Below, one piece after another: positions 19,669 to 31,540 of a DNA stretch of 64,000 bases (position 1 is the first letter of the stretch; each line of letters starts with the position of its first letter). A model generated the notes under the pieces. The model was not told the DNA's origin. It was given only the letters and a program-made list of their open reading frames with translations, and did not search any database. The DNA is from Vreelandella olivaria (GTDB lineage Bacteria; Pseudomonadota; Gammaproteobacteria; Pseudomonadales; Halomonadaceae): the NCBI GenBank assembly GCA_004295565.1, contig AP019416.1, positions 3,658,001 to 3,722,000 on the forward strand. The letters are read 5' to 3'. The position numbers were made by a program, and so were the translations under genes.

Positions 19669-21094
19669 ATGGAAAGATACCAAGCCAAGACGTCACGCCG
19701 AACCCGGTGGGGCATCATGCCCTCTGAAACGGTTACCCAGGAAATGTATGCCAAGCGTCGCCACATTTACGTGCGCGAAATTAAGGGTGTCTTCCAGAAG
19801 CTACGGCGCAGTGCCAACTGGGCGTTAATGCTGGCATTTTTCTCTTACCGTGGATTAACATCGGTGATCGGCCGTTAATTCTATTTGACCTGCCTAACCG
19901 TGAATTCCATATTTTTAGCGCCACTTTTATCCTCAGGAGTTCATCCTGCTGTCGTGGCTGCTGATTATCTGCGCCTTTGGGCTGTTTTTATTACCGTGTT
20001 TGCTGGCCGCGTATGGTGTGGCTATACCTGCCCGCAAAGCGTTTGGACGTTTCTATTCATTTGGCTTGAACACCGTATTGAGGGTTCGCGCAACCGGCGC
20101 ATTAAACTCGACAGCCAACCAATGAATGCCGAGAAAGCCTGGCGCAAAGGGGCTAAGCACGCCGCTTGGCTGCTCATTGCCCTCGCCACCGGCGTCACCT
20201 TTGTGGGTTACTTCACCCCGATTCGCGAATTGGTGGCGGAACTGCCCACCCTGGAGGCCCATGGCTGGTCTTACTTCTGGGTCGGTTTTTTCTGGTTTTC
20301 ACTTACCTCAATGCTGGCTGGCTGCGCGAGCAGGTGTGCATCTACATGCCCCTATGCGCGTTTCCAATCGGTCATGTTTGACCGCGACACATTGATCGTC
20401 TCCTACGATGAGTCACGCGGTGAACCCCGTGGGCGTCGCAAGAAAAGCCTGAGCCATCTTGAAGCCCGCGAGGCTGGCTATGGTGACTGTATCGACTGCG
20501 AGCTTTGTGTACAGGTCTGCCCTACCGGCATCGATATTCGCGATGGGCTGCAGTATGAGTGTATTACCTGCGCTGCCTGCATCGATGCCTGCGACAGCGT
20601 AATGGACAAAATGGGTTACCCACGAGGCTTGGTGCGCTACACCACCGAAAACGCCCTTGAGGGTAAAGAGCCATATCATGCGCCCGCGCCTGCTCGGCTA
20701 CTTCGCCGCTCTGGTGCTGATGATGGGCGCCTTTGCCTGGGCCATTAACGACCGCATGCCGCTCAATTTTGACGCTGAGCGCGAGCGTACCCAGCTTTAC
20801 CAAGTGACTCGTGACGGCCAGATTAGCAATGTGTTTAGCCTGACCATTCGTAACCTGGATGATCAAGACCACACCTACCAACTGAGCGTTGCCGGATTAC
20901 CCAGCCTATCCCTGGACAGCCGATCTATTAGCGTACCGGCCGGGGCGTCGCGCCTGGAAGTGGTCACTGTTACGGCAAACCCCGACGACTTACAGCAACC
21001 CAGCCACCCCATTGTATTCACGCTGCAGGCTCAGCAGGATGCGGATATTCGCCTTGAGCGCGAGACCAGCTTCCTGGGCGATATTAGGAGATAA
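19669..21094 (+). CDS. ccoG: cbb3 oxidase accessory protein CcoG (RdxA/FixG), Cu reductase family
   Basis: Membrane Fe-S protein needed for cbb3 assembly; family members reduce copper(II) for delivery to the oxidase. After correction about 475 residues. Seen: QEMYAKRRHIYVREIKGVFQ, helix regions, GYTCPQSVWTFLFIWLEHRI, CASTCPYARFQSVMFDRDTL, and the ferredoxin pair CIDCELCVQVCPTGIDIRDG with CITCAACIDACDSVMDKMGY. The C-terminal periplasmic Ig-like part reads SLTIRNLDDQDHTYQLSVAG. The ATG at 19669 is used. Frame breaks near 19840, 19935 and 20685. Confidence 0.95.
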
Positions 21095-21100
21095 ACAATT

Positions 21101-21633
21101 ATGTCATCCCTACCTTCTGGCGATAAGGTGACGCCTTGGTATAAACAGTTTTGGCCGTGGTTTTAATCGGCATTCTGCTCTCGTCCATTATGTTTAGTAT
21201 TACTTTTGCCGTTATGTCGGTTAAGAGCTTTGATGGCATGGTTGTTCAAGAGGATTATTACAAGCATGGTAAAGCCATCAATATGGTGCTTGCCAAGCAA
21301 GACCGTGCCCGAGAGTTAAACCTAAGTGCAGATTTACGCCTTGATCCGCTGACCAGCGATATTGTGATTGATTTAAGCGGCGATGCGCGACCGGACAGAC
21401 TCTATTTAGATCTTATTTTCCCGACCGAAGATGATCGTGATCAATCCTTCGTACTTGAGCATGTCCGCGATGGCCGCTATATCACCCAAGGCCCCGACAA
21501 CCTGCGCTACCGCTGGTATCTGCAGATTCAGCCCGCGCTGGAAGATGCCGATTGGCGCCTTACCGGTGAGGCTACGTTCCCCGATGAAAACAGCGTCACG
21601 CTACTGCCGGGAGGACGCAAAGCAAGCGAATGA
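21101..21633 (+). CDS. ccoH: cbb3 oxidase assembly protein FixH/CcoH
   Basis: Single-helix assembly factor of about 177 residues. N-terminal PWYKQFWPWF, helix LIGILLSSIMFSITFAVMSV, then the conserved MVVQEDYYKHGKAINMVLAK. The periplasmic domain follows. The ATG at 21101 comes 6 bases after ccoG. One frame break near 21150. It overlaps ccoI by four bases (ATGA). Confidence 0.93.
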
Positions 21634-24095
21634 GCGACGTAACGACTGCCGCGTCCTGCTATCACTGCGGTAACCCGGTGCCCGCGGGAGCGCCCTGGAC
21701 GATTACCCTGGATGACACCCCAAGCCGCTTTGCTGCCCCGGCTGCGAAGCGGTGGCGCATGCCATTGTCGATGGTGGCCTTGAGAGTTACTACCGCTACC
21801 GTACCGAGCTACCCGAACGTCCGGATGAGCGCCAGGCAGCCAAGGCCGACACCTGGTCGGTATTTGACGACCCCGGCCTCCAGGCACAGTTTGTCCACCC
21901 CGATGGCGATGAGGGCAATGTAAAAGCCACCCTCGCCATTGAAGGCATTACCTGCGCCGCCTGCGCGTGGCTGATTGAGCACCGCCTGAACGCTTTAACA
22001 GGCATTGCCTCCAGCGCGGTAAACTTGACCCACCACCGCCTGCGAGTGAGCTGGGATCCCCAGCAGTTGAAGCTCTCGCAACTGCTGGCTGAACTGGCCG
22101 CCATTGGCTACGACGCCCAGCCCTACGAGCCCGATCAAGCCCAGGCGCGCCTGCAGCATGAAGAGCGCATGAACGTACGACGGCTGATTATCGCCGCGGT
22201 GGGCATGATGCAGGTAATGATGTTCTCGATCCCGATCTATGTCTCCGGCCCCGGAGAAATCAGCGACGACTTCTACGCCCTGTTTCACTGGCTCTCCTTT
22301 GCGCTAGCCACGCCAGTAGTGTTTTTCTCCGCCCAGCCGTTTTTCCGCAACGCCCTGCGCGACCTACGCACCGGCGTACTCGGCATGGATGTGCCGGTGT
22401 CGCTGGCGATTGGCGGCGCTTATCTTGCCAGCAGTTACGCGGTGCTGTTTAACGTCGGCGAGGTCTATTTTGACTCGGTGGCCATGTTCACCTTCTTTTG
22501 CTGTTTGGCCGCTACGTGGAAGGCCGCGCCAGACGCCGCAGTGGTCATAGCGGCAACGCACTCAGCGGCGTGCTGCCGATTTCGGCCACGCGCCTGGAAA
22601 GCGACGGCAGCGAGCGCATTCTGCCCGCCAGCGAACTTGCCCCAGGTGACCGTGTATTGATCAAGCCCGGCCATGGCGTACCTGCTGATGGCATCATTGA
22701 GGAGGGCGAATCAAGCCTGGATGAATCGATGCTGACCGGCGAATACCTGCCAATCACCCGGCGCGTGGGTGACCCCATTACCGGCGGTAGCCAAAACATG
22801 GAAAACCCGCTAGTGATTAGGGTGACCCACGCCGGGCGTGATGCCCGCGTGGCAGGTATCGTCGACCTTACCGACCGCGCCTTTGCCAGCCGCCCTAGGC
22901 TTGCCCAGATGGCTGCCCGCATGGCACACCTGTTTGTGCTGCGTCTGCTAATAGTAACGGCTTGCGTGACGATTGCCTGGTGGTTTATCGACCCCACGCG
23001 GATGCTCTGGGTTCTGCTCTCGGTGCTGGTGGTAACCTGCCCCTGTGCACTGGCCCTAGCCACCCCGCGGCCCTCACCGCAGGCCATGGACAACTGCGTA
23101 AGCGCGGCGTTTTGATCACCCGCGCCGATGCCATGGAGACGCTCTCCAACGTGACTCGGGTGATTTTCGATAAAACCGGCACCCTCACCCGCGGCGAGAT
23201 GCACCTGACCCAAACCCAGCCTCTTGGCGATCTCACCGCTGAGCGCGCACGGGCCGTTGCCGCCGCACTGGAGGCTCACTCTGAGCACCCCATCGCCCGC
23301 GCCTTTCGGCCATTCCGGGATGCCACGCTGCAAGCCAAAAATATTCACAGCCACACCGGGCAAGGGCTTGAAGGGAGCCTAAACGGCGCTCGTTGGCGGT
23401 TGGGCAAGCCCGATTTTGCCATGGACAGGGCTGTGGATGACGCCGTGGATAGCGTTATAGCAGCACCCGCCAAGGGCCAGTGGCTGCTGCTTAGCGAAAA
23501 CGGCGAACCCCGGGCCTGGTTTGGCCTGCACGACGGCGTTCGCGACGACGCTGCCGATACAATCAGCGCCCTCCAGGCCCAGGGCTTAAGCGTGGAGTTG
23601 CTCTCCGGCGATACCCAGGATGCGGTGGAAAGCCTAGCCGACCAGCTCAATATCACCACCTGGCATGCAGGCGTCAGTCCAGAGGGCAAGCTGGCCCGGA
23701 TGAAAGCGCTTCAAGCCGCAGGCGAAACGGTGGTGATGATAGGCGATGGCATTAACGACGTGCCGGTGTTAGCCGGAGCCGATGTGGCGATTGCCATGAA
23801 TGGGGCGACGGATTTGGCCCGCACCCGCGCCGATGCGGTGCTACTCAGCCCGCCTAATGCGGGTTTTGAGGCCATCGAGATTTCCCGGGCAACGCGGCGT
23901 ATCATGCGCCAGAACATGATTTGGTCAGTGTGCTACAACTTTTCGGCGCTGCCGCTGGCGGCGATGGGGCTGGTACCGCCCTGGCTAGCCGCGATTGGAA
24001 TGTCGCTTAGCTCGCTGGTGGTCGTCGGTAACGCCCTGCGACTGTCACGCTGGCGCCCCAGCCTGTACTATCGCCTGGCACTTCAACACCGGTAA
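21630..24095 (+). CDS. ccoI: Copper-exporting P-type ATPase for cbb3 assembly (CcoI/FixI)
   Basis: P1B-type ATPase that moves copper across the inner membrane for the oxidase. About 822 residues after correction. N-terminal ASCYHCGNPVPAG cysteines and a metal-binding domain with EGITCAACAWLIEHRLN. Transport domain motif TCPCALALATP, actuator motif LDESMLTGEYLPITR, phosphorylation site FDKTGTLTRGEM and hinge MIGDGINDVPVLAGADVAIA. All catalytic motifs are present. The start overlaps ccoH. Frame breaks near 21725, 22500 and 23070. Confidence 0.96.
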
Positions 24096-24099
24096 CCGT

Positions 24100-24339
24100 A
24101 TGACGATTCTGTATCTGCTTATTCCGCTTTCGCTAATCCTACTCGGCCTCGCCGTCTGGGCGTTTTTCTGGGCGGTGAAGAATGATCAGTTCGACGACCT
24201 GGAAGGGCCGGCACACCGTATTCTGTTTGATGAGGATGAGAACGACCTCAGCCCTGAGCAGCGCCGCCAGCGTCAGCAGGCGAAGCGCTCTGAAACAGCA
24301 GCGAGAGAGACACCCGACGACCAAGAGCCACGGCCATGA
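24100..24339 (+). CDS. ccoS: cbb3 oxidase maturation protein CcoS
   Basis: Small membrane protein, 79 residues, unbroken. Helix LYLLIPLSLILLGLAVWAFF, then WAVKNDQFDDLEGPAHRILF, the hallmark of the family, and a charged tail. Needed for cofactor insertion into the oxidase. Starts 4 bases after ccoI and overlaps the next gene by four bases. Confidence 0.95.
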   Translation: MTILYLLIPLSLILLGLAVWAFFWAVKNDQFDDLEGPAHRILFDEDENDLSPEQRRQRQQAKRSETAARETPDDQEPRP

Positions 24340-25029
24340 ATCCGACAGGGCTTGATTTGCCGCCGCTCATGGCGGCGTTTGTGTTGGTTTGATGGGCGGC
24401 GCCCACTGCATTGGCATGTGCGGCGGCATTATGAGCGCGCTCACCTTTGCCGTGCCCCCCAGCATGCGCCATCCAGCGCGCATGGGGGGCCTGCTGCTCA
24501 GCTACAATGCAGGCCGTATTATTAGCTATATGAGCGCAGGCGCGCTGGTGGCACTGTTAGGCACGCTATTTTCGCTGTCCGCCACGGCGCGACTGCTACT
24601 TCAGGTGTTTGCCGCGCTGATGCTGATACTGATGGCACTCTATATCGCCAACTGGTGGAAGGGGCTGCTCAAGGTCGAAGCCGTTGGCCGCCGCCTATGG
24701 CGTTTTATCGAGCCTGTGGGGCGGCGCTTAATGCCGGTGGTGCATCTTCCCCAAGCCTTTGCCCTGGGAGCCATTTGGGGCTGGCTACCCTGTGGCCTGG
24801 TCTACTCCATGCTGGCCTGGAGCCTGGCGATTGCCGACCCGCTTCAGGGCGCCCTGCTAATGGGTGCCTTTGGGCTGGGTACCCTGCCGGCGCTGCTGGC
24901 CACGGGCCTGGCCGCGCGCCAGCTCAGCCATTTGATTCGTCACCCGGCAACGCGCAGCGTGGCGGCGCTGACGATTATCGCTTTGCGCTATGGCAGCTCT
25001 GGTCACTCACCGCACACAACCTCCATTAG
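24336..25029 (+). CDS. SafE/TauE-like membrane protein of the cco cluster
   Basis: Six-helix membrane protein of about 231 residues in the sulfite exporter TauE/SafE superfamily, the subgroup found after ccoS. The cysteine motif MGGAHCIGMCGGIMSAL near the N-terminus and the later WGWLPCGLVYSMLAWSLA resemble metal-handling members (DsbD/CcdA-like CxxxC spacing), so a copper role is possible. The ATG at 24336 overlaps the ccoS stop. Frame breaks near 24388 and 24985; the second frame ends LWQLWSLTAHNLH at 25029. Confidence 0.85.
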
Positions 25030-25104
25030 CATGACGTAGCTCAACGTTTACCCCCGCTCTGCGAGTTAGGCTAGCGGCATTTCCTAACGTCGGAGCGTCC
25101 TTTC

Positions 25105-26536
25105 ATGCCCGTTCATGCCCCCGCTGCCTTGCCCATTGCACCTGCGGCAGCCGCCGCCCCCCGCAGCCGGTGTGGGATGAAGCTTTGCTGCGCCGCTACG
25201 ACACTAGCGGCCCGCGCTACACTTCCTACCCCACGGCACTATCGTTTCACGACCAGTTCACGCCTGACGACCTGACCCAGGCGCTGAAGCGTAGCAATGC
25301 CAGTAAGCGTTCACTCTCGCTGTATGTGCATGTGCCCTTCTGCCGCAAGATCTGCTACTACTGCGCGTGTAATAAAATCGCTACCAAGAACACCGCGCTG
25401 GCCGAGCCCTATATAGCGAGGCTTGACCGTGAAATGGTACTGACTGCCCGCCACCTGGATACATCACGAACGGTAGAACAGCTGCACTGGGGTGGCGGTA
25501 CGCCGACGTTTCTCAATTTGAATCAGATGGGCGATCTGATCGATCGCTTGGATGCCCGCTTTGGCCTTTCATCGTCTGTTGATCGCGATTACGCCATTGA
25601 GATAGATCCTCGCGAAGCGGATGTATTTACCCTGCGTCACCTACAGTCGTTAGGCTTTAACCGTATCAGCCTGGGGGTACAGGATTTGAGCCCGCTGGTG
25701 CAGAAAGCGATTAACCGAATCCAGCCTAGGGTACTCACCGAAACGCTGATGGATGAAGCCCATCGCCTGGGCTTTCGTTCGCTCAATCTTGATCTAATTT
25801 ACGGTTTACCGTTTCAGACCGAAAAGAGCTTTGCAAATACGCTGCGCCAGGTGATCGAGCTCAACCCGGCGCGCCTTTCAGTGTTTAATTACGCCCATAT
25901 GCCGGAGCGCTTTGCCCCCAGCGGCGTATCAATGTCGATGACTTGCCGGGTGGCGAAGAGAAACTGGCGATTTTGCGTACCACCATTGAAATGCTCACTG
26001 CGGCAGGCTACGTGCATATCGGTATGGATCACTTTGCCCGGCCTGACGATAGCCTCGCCATTGCCCAGCGCGAAGGTTCGCTACAGCGCAATTTTCAAGG
26101 CTACTCCAGCCATGCTCAGTGCGATTTAATCGGGCTTGGCGTATCGGCTATTTCGCGCATTGATGACGTCTATGCACAGAACCCTGGCGACCTGGTCCGC
26201 TACGAAGCGGCGTTGGATCAGGGCCAGCTCGCCACCGTGCGTGGCATACGTTTAAGTGATGATGACCTCATCCGCCGGGACGTGATTGAGCGGCTGATGT
26301 GCGACATGGGGATTGACCTGGCCGCGGTCAGCCAGCGCTGGAACATCGATACTGCCCGCTACTTTGCGCCAGCACTTGAACATCTCAAGAGCGCAGAGCA
26401 GGATGGACTGTTGACCCGCAACGGCGATCAGCTTAACGCTACGCCCATGGGACGGCTGCTGATTCGCCATTTAGCCATGGCCTTCGATGCTCATTTGCCG
26501 CAGCAAACGGGACAGCGTTACTCAAAGATTGTTTAA
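25105..26536 (+). CDS. hemN: Oxygen-independent coproporphyrinogen III oxidase
   Basis: Radical SAM enzyme of anaerobic heme synthesis. About 477 residues after correction. Start region PVWDEALLRRYDTSGPRYTS YP-type is typical; the cluster motif is CRKICYYCACNKIATKN, with three cysteines for the 4Fe-4S cluster. Then LHWGGGTPTFL, EIDPREADVFTLRHLQSLGF and NRISLGVQDL. The C-terminal part reads AAGYVHIGMDHFARPDDSLA and LQRNFQGYSSHAQCDLIGLG. The start is uncertain (ATG at 25105 or 25115) because of a frame break near 25165; another lies near 25920. Its place between cco and fnr is common in pseudomonads and relatives. Confidence 0.94.
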
Positions 26537-26620
26537 TCACCTTTAGGCAGGCATGCTAAAGCTATTACAATAAGTAAGGTTTTTCTAATTGATAAGCGTG
26601 ACTCACTCAAGGAGCAACGC

Positions 26621-27365
26621 ATGTTGGAACCCATGAGCCGTCGGCGCTCGCTACTCCACGAAGCTCGCTGCCAAACCTGCAGCTTGAGCTCACTTTGCCT
26701 GCCGCTTGCCCTTGAGCTGGATGATATGGGGCAGTTCGATGCGATTATTCGCCGCCGTGCGCCGCTAAAAAAAGGCGAGCCGCTGTTTCGCCAGGGGGAT
26801 CCCTTTACCAGCGTTTATGCCGTTCGTTCGGGCAGCTTGAAACAGACCAGTGCTGAGGGCAATGGCAGCGAGCAACTGACCAATTTCTACTTACCCAGTG
26901 AGCTGGTGGGGCTGGATGGCATTGACGAAGAGCACTATCCCGGTAGCGTTATCGCTCTGGAAACCACCACCGTCTGCGAGATTCCCTTCGACCGCCTGGA
27001 TCTGCTCTCGGAAGAGTTGCCCGAACTGCGCGGCCAGCTCTATCGCAGCATGAGCAAAGAGTTGCGCGATGACCGCCGCATGATGCGGCTACTCTCGCGC
27101 AAAACCGCCGACCAACGTCTGGCCACTTTCTTGATTACTCTCGGATCGTTTTCGTCGCCGGGGCTACTCGCCTTACAGCTTTCGCCTCTCAATGCCCAGA
27201 GCCGATATCGGTAACTACCTGGGCTTAGCGGTGGAAACCGTCAGCCGCATTCTAAGCCGCTTTCAGCAACAGAGCGTGGTGGCGGTCTCCGGTCGGGAGG
27301 TCAACATTCTCGATATGCCGCGCTTGATCACTCTCGCCGAAGAGGAGGAGCAAACGGTTAGCTGA
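26621..27365 (+). CDS. anr: FNR/Anr family oxygen-sensing regulator
   Basis: CRP-FNR regulator of about 248 residues carrying an oxygen-labile 4Fe-4S cluster. N-terminal cysteines [17 protein letters not shown] plus the internal cysteine [14 protein letters not shown] provide the four ligands. The cNMP-like fold is [20 protein letters not shown]. The recognition helix after a frame break near 27185 is [20 protein letters not shown], whose E--SR pattern matches FNR boxes TTGAT-N4-ATCAA. It overlaps the convergent ttcA gene by 8 bases. It likely activates the cco genes upstream. Confidence 0.94.
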
Positions 27366-28266
27366 CGTTGAAGGCCTGGATGCGCCCTGCCAGTAGCTCT
27401 GCCTGCTTGGCTTCCAGGCCTGCAAAATCGAACAGGCTGCGGTCTGCCAACTGGGAAGGGGCAATGTTAGTGACGGCCTTGAACATGCTCTCCAGACGGC
27501 CAGGAAACTTTTTGTCCCACTCAGCGAGCATCTCTTTGACTACCTGGCGCTGCATATTGGGCTGTGAGCCACACAGGTTACAGGGGATGATTGGGAATTC
27601 CATCAGCCGCGAGAACTCGGCGATGTCCGCCTCTTTGCAGTAGGCCAACGGCCGAATAACGATATTTTCCCATCATCGGATAACAGCGGGCGGCATCGCT
27701 TTCAGGTTGCCGCCGAAGAACATATTCAGAAATAGCGTTTCGAGAATATCTTCCCGGTGGTGCCCCAGAGCGATTTTATTGGCGCCGATCTCTTCGGCAA
27801 AGCCATACAGCGAGCCACGGCGCAGTCGAGAACAGAGCGCGCAGGTGGTTTTACCTTCTGGAGTTTTCTCCTTCACCACCGAGTAGGTATCGCGCTCGAC
27901 GATGTGATACTCCACGCCCTGCTTATCCAGATACGCGGGCAGCACGTGTTCGGGAAAACCCGGCTGCTTCTGGTCAAGGTTGACCGCCACCAGCGAAAAA
28001 TTGACCGGCGCGTTGCGCTGCAAATTGCGCAAAATCTCCAGCATGGTGTAGCTGTCCTTGCCACCGGAGAGGCACACCATCACGCGATCGCCTTCATTGA
28101 TCATTTGGTAATCAATAATCGCATTGCCCACTTCCCGGCGCAGACGCTTTTGCAGCTTATTAAATTCACGCTTCTGCTTCGCATCAGCCAGCTCAGCGTC
28201 TGGAGAAGCAGCAGAAGCAGCATCGGGTGTGTCGAAATGCGGTTCGAAATAATCTAGGGATTGCAT
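27358..28266 (-). CDS. ttcA: tRNA 2-thiocytidine(32) synthetase TtcA
   Basis: ATP-dependent enzyme that thiolates C32 of some tRNAs using a Fe-S cluster. About 303 residues. PP-loop [20 protein letters not shown]; cysteine pair [20 protein letters not shown]; metal motif [20 protein letters not shown]; later cysteine block [20 protein letters not shown]. The start [11 protein letters not shown] at 28266 is used. Frame break near 27670. Convergent with anr and overlapping it. Confidence 0.95.
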
Positions 28267-28361
28267 GAAATAAGCACTGCCAATAGTGAAAGGCGCTAAA
28301 GAGAGAATATTGCCGACATTCTAACAACACTCATCGCCCGACCCAAACACTAGTCAAGCCT

Positions 28362-28512
28362 GATGCCGAGGGAGGTTTCCGCGAGGGCGCTGTGAACCCT
28401 TCCATGGGCGCTACTTTCGCCATCTGACCGCCATGGATGGCGGAAATGCCGGAATAGTAGGGAACATTTTCCGGCCATGGCGAAAGACCCTCGCTTCAAC
28501 CTCCCTCGCATC
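28362..28512. repeat. Multi-branched structured repeat element
   Basis: About 150 bases between ttcA and the exonuclease-like gene, built from nested stems. Outer: 28362-28377 (GATGCCGAGGGAGGTT) with 28498-28512, one bulge. Next: GCGAGGG 28381 with CCCTCGC 28488. Inner: CTTTCGCCAT 28414 with ATGGCGAAAG 28477. Within it two hairpins: CCGCC-ATGGAT-GGCGG at 28428 and GCCGGAA 28448 with TTCCGGC 28469. No coding frame. It looks like a dispersed structured repeat or miniature element, possibly transcribed. Confidence 0.8.
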
Positions 28513-28544
28513 TCGTCATTAGTCGTTTAGCATACCCCTATATC

Positions 28545-29196
28545 CTAAGCAGCCTGTGCCATAACGCGCTGCAGGCGCATATACAGCAGGGCGCTGGCGG
28601 TGGCTTCACCCAGCACACTCTGCACGTCCATGGCGGGCACTTGCCAGCACGCTAACGCCTGGGCAAAGCTGCTGGGCGCTTCGACCTCCGGGTGCAAACG
28701 CCGCAGCTGGCGCTGATGCAGTCTCGCCACATCGACCTGGGCGTTGGGTAGCGCAAAATTCAGCCGTTTACTGAGCAGCGCATTTAAAGCCCCAATGCGC
28801 TTCTCTAACTGCCAGCCAACGATGGGACGATTGCCGATAAATTCGACTAATGCGTTCAAGTTATCCCCATTAGGTGACAGTACCGCCCCGGCCTCGCACA
28901 GCAAGTGATGACGGCGCAGTATCTTGCTCTCGGGCTGTTTCATGCAACCAAGCGTGATTACAAAAGCACGGCTGGTATGCACCTGTTGCTGGCTAAGCAC
29001 CACCGCCGCCAAGCTAATCACCGGCGATGATGGTGAGGGCGTTACGGTGCAGGCAAGCGCCACCAACTCCTCGCCCATATAGGGCTGAAACAGCCAGGCA
29101 TAGGGGAGTCTGCACAGCGACGCCGGTCGCTTTCACGCCTTAGCAGCGTGCGCAGCGAGCCGCTGAAGAGCGGCACGTGTCGATCCAATAACCGCA
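28545..29196 (-). CDS. Exonuclease-fold protein lacking the catalytic acids
   Basis: About 217 residues, similar in layout and context to the DnaQ-like protein found next to DUF294 genes in pseudomonads. The C-terminal fold is recognisable (FIGNRPIVGWQLEKRIGALN, LPNAQVDVARLHQRQLRRLH, AQALACWQVPAMDVQSVLGE). The first motif, normally DxE, reads VALACTVTPSPSS; the third, normally HxAxxDA, reads VQSVLGEA. So the nuclease residues seem replaced and a binding role is more likely. ATG at 29196, 7 bases after the DUF294 gene stop. Frame break near 29105. Confidence 0.65.
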
Positions 29197-29202
29197 TTCC
29201 GC

Positions 29203-31044
29203 TCACGAATACTCCAAATGATAACGGTGAGAAAGCCGCTGCTTAAAGTCTTTGACAATATGCATTGCTTCGCGCAGTAGATCGCGCTCCAGGGAAGAGA
29301 GGTTTTGCACTACAACGCGATTAGCGCGACTGCTGTTTTGGCCATTCGCTTCTTGAGCACCGCCAGGTGTCTCCAGCGCCGCTAGCTGCTGTTTGAGGCG
29401 CAGCTCGGAGAACAGCGCCAACGCCTCCCCAGATCCTCTGCAAAACGACGATCCAGGCGACCATCGGCTGCCAGTGCATCCAAGCGGTCAAAGGTTGAGG
29501 TGGCTTTAATCCGACGCTCAAGCGCCATGGTACGTACGCCGTGAACAATCGGAAAAATACCGCCTTTCTTGATATCGATGCCGTGTTGGGGCTTTTCAAC
29601 GAGCCAAACAGCGTTAGCGGCGTCGAGAAACGCAGCGCCGTACGGGCAAAATAGGAGAGCAGCAGCTCATCCCCCGAGCAGCGATCGAACAGTTCATTAC
29701 GGACGCTCTCAAGCAAGTGGGGGTTGCCCGCGACAGCATGGGCATCAAGCATAATCGCCAGCTTCATCAGGCTATCGCCATCCCGCTCCCTGGCCCACTT
29801 GGCAATATTGCCCTTCCACTGCGATACCGTGGCCACCCACTCGGGATTCGACACCATAATATTGCCCGGACACGGCGGGTAGCCCAGTTGAATCAGCGTA
29901 TCGGTGAGCGTCTGCATATGGCTTGCCAGATCAGGCCACTGGGCGTCATCGGCCAGGATCAAGCCGTTATCCTGATCCGTTTTGAGAATCTGCTCACCGC
30001 GCCCTTCGCTGCCCATCACCATCATGCAGCTCTGCTCCTGATAGCGCTCAGCAATGGTGAACTCCCAGGCCTTGCTCATAATGCGGCCATTCAGCGCGGC
30101 AAGCAGATCCATCGCAAAGCGCAGCTTAACGCCCTGGGCCATCAGCGCTTTGACCAGTTCCGGCGTGCGCTGACTGGCTGCCGAAAGCGCCTCTAAACTG
30201 CTGGCTTGCTCTACCTGCAGGCTCACCACATAGCTGCGACTTGAGAAGAAGCTAAGCACATCGGTGAGCTCAACCACGCCCTTCAAGACGTTTTGCTCCA
30301 TCACCACCACCCGTGCCACTTTATGGCGGGTCATCAGCACCAATACTTCAAATAAGTACTGATCCGGCGCGGCGGTCACCAAGTTAAAGTGGGCGACGTC
30401 ATCCACGGCTGACGTTACTGCGCTGCCTTTCAACACTAACGCGTTGAGCAGGTCGGTTTTGGTCACCATGCCCAGCGTGTCCTGGGTCTCTACCAGCAGG
30501 CTGTCGGCGTGGCTCTCGTTGAGCTGTTTTACCGCGCTGGCAATATCGGTCGCCGCCGCCATCAGCAGCGGCTCGCGCATACACTCGCTCACCTTGGCCA
30601 GCATAAAGCCCGCCATGGTGACGCCTCCCTCAGCACGCTTTTCGGTCAGCAGGCGAGCCTTATGGGTCAGCGACTGGCGAAAGAAATTGCTGAAATCGGG
30701 ATAGTGGCGACACAACTGCTGAAACAGCGCCTTGGGCAGTAGATAACACAGGCACTCCTGCTCAGCCTTGAACCGATAGCGGCTTTTACCATTGAGAATA
30801 CTGATCGCGCCAAACAGATCCCCCGCCGTGTAGTGGCCAATACGTGAAGTGGACGAGGGTAGCGTAGGGTCGATTTCAGCCACTTCACCTTTATGAATCA
30901 GAAAGACAAACTCCCCACTTGGCCAGTCTCTAAAATGATTTCGTCACGATCAAAATAGGCAAGATCAATGCCACGGCGAATGTGGTCACGCCCCTCATCG
31001 TCAAGAAGCGTAAACGGCAGCTGGGATAGATCCACATCGACCAT
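29203..31044 (-). CDS. cNMP-binding, CBS and DUF294 nucleotidyltransferase-like protein
   Basis: About 613 residues, cytoplasmic. Domains in order: cyclic-nucleotide-binding fold (residues about 1-130, ending ECLCYLLPKALFQQLCRHYP), CBS pair (about 150-280, with MAAATDIASAVKQLNESHAD and VLVLMTRHKVARVVVMEQNV), DUF294 GlnD-like nucleotidyltransferase (about 300-440, GSEGRGEQILKTDQDNGLIL with the GS and D-D acids), and DUF294 C-terminal region. Homologues in pseudomonads sit next to the actP-type gene, as here. Function not settled; an adenylyl- or uridylyltransferase-like signalling role is inferred. ATG at 31044 with GAGG upstream. Frame breaks near 30915, 29600 and 29430. Confidence 0.85.
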
Positions 31045-31540
31045 GGGGTTTAACCTCGTTCAACTAAAGGCGAACTAAAGAGTATGTAAGTCGTATTAAA
31101 AATGGCACTGCTTGATACTGATTCATATCGAAGGCGTCACTCCAGCGCTTCAAAAGAGATTATCGATTATTATATGAAGGTGGCTGTACGGGTATAAAGG
31201 ATTCACTTCCCAAGTAGCAAGTAGAACGTTGTTATACCTTTAGCTATCACGCTAAAGTCGAAGCGACTTTGATACACGACCAAAGTATTGGCTTTTGCTA
31301 ACCATTCTTCACGCAAAACTCAACGCATCTATTTAAAGTAGCCAATAACGGCTTTAATTTGCTCACTAGACTATCGTCCCATAGCTCTGCAAACGCCTTC
31401 AAATTTCGCTTAAACAGCGCCTAAAAACTCATATTTTCAATAGCATGCAGCTCATAAACAACCATTTCGATGTTTATTGATACCAAAGTCTGGGATTTAT
31501 TTTTGACGTTTATTGCCCAGTATTAACAATGAGTCATGCA

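Noticed and set aside
20657-21094. Independent small gene after ccoG
   Set aside because: Its sequence is the usual C-terminal periplasmic domain of CcoG; the split is a frame break near 20685.
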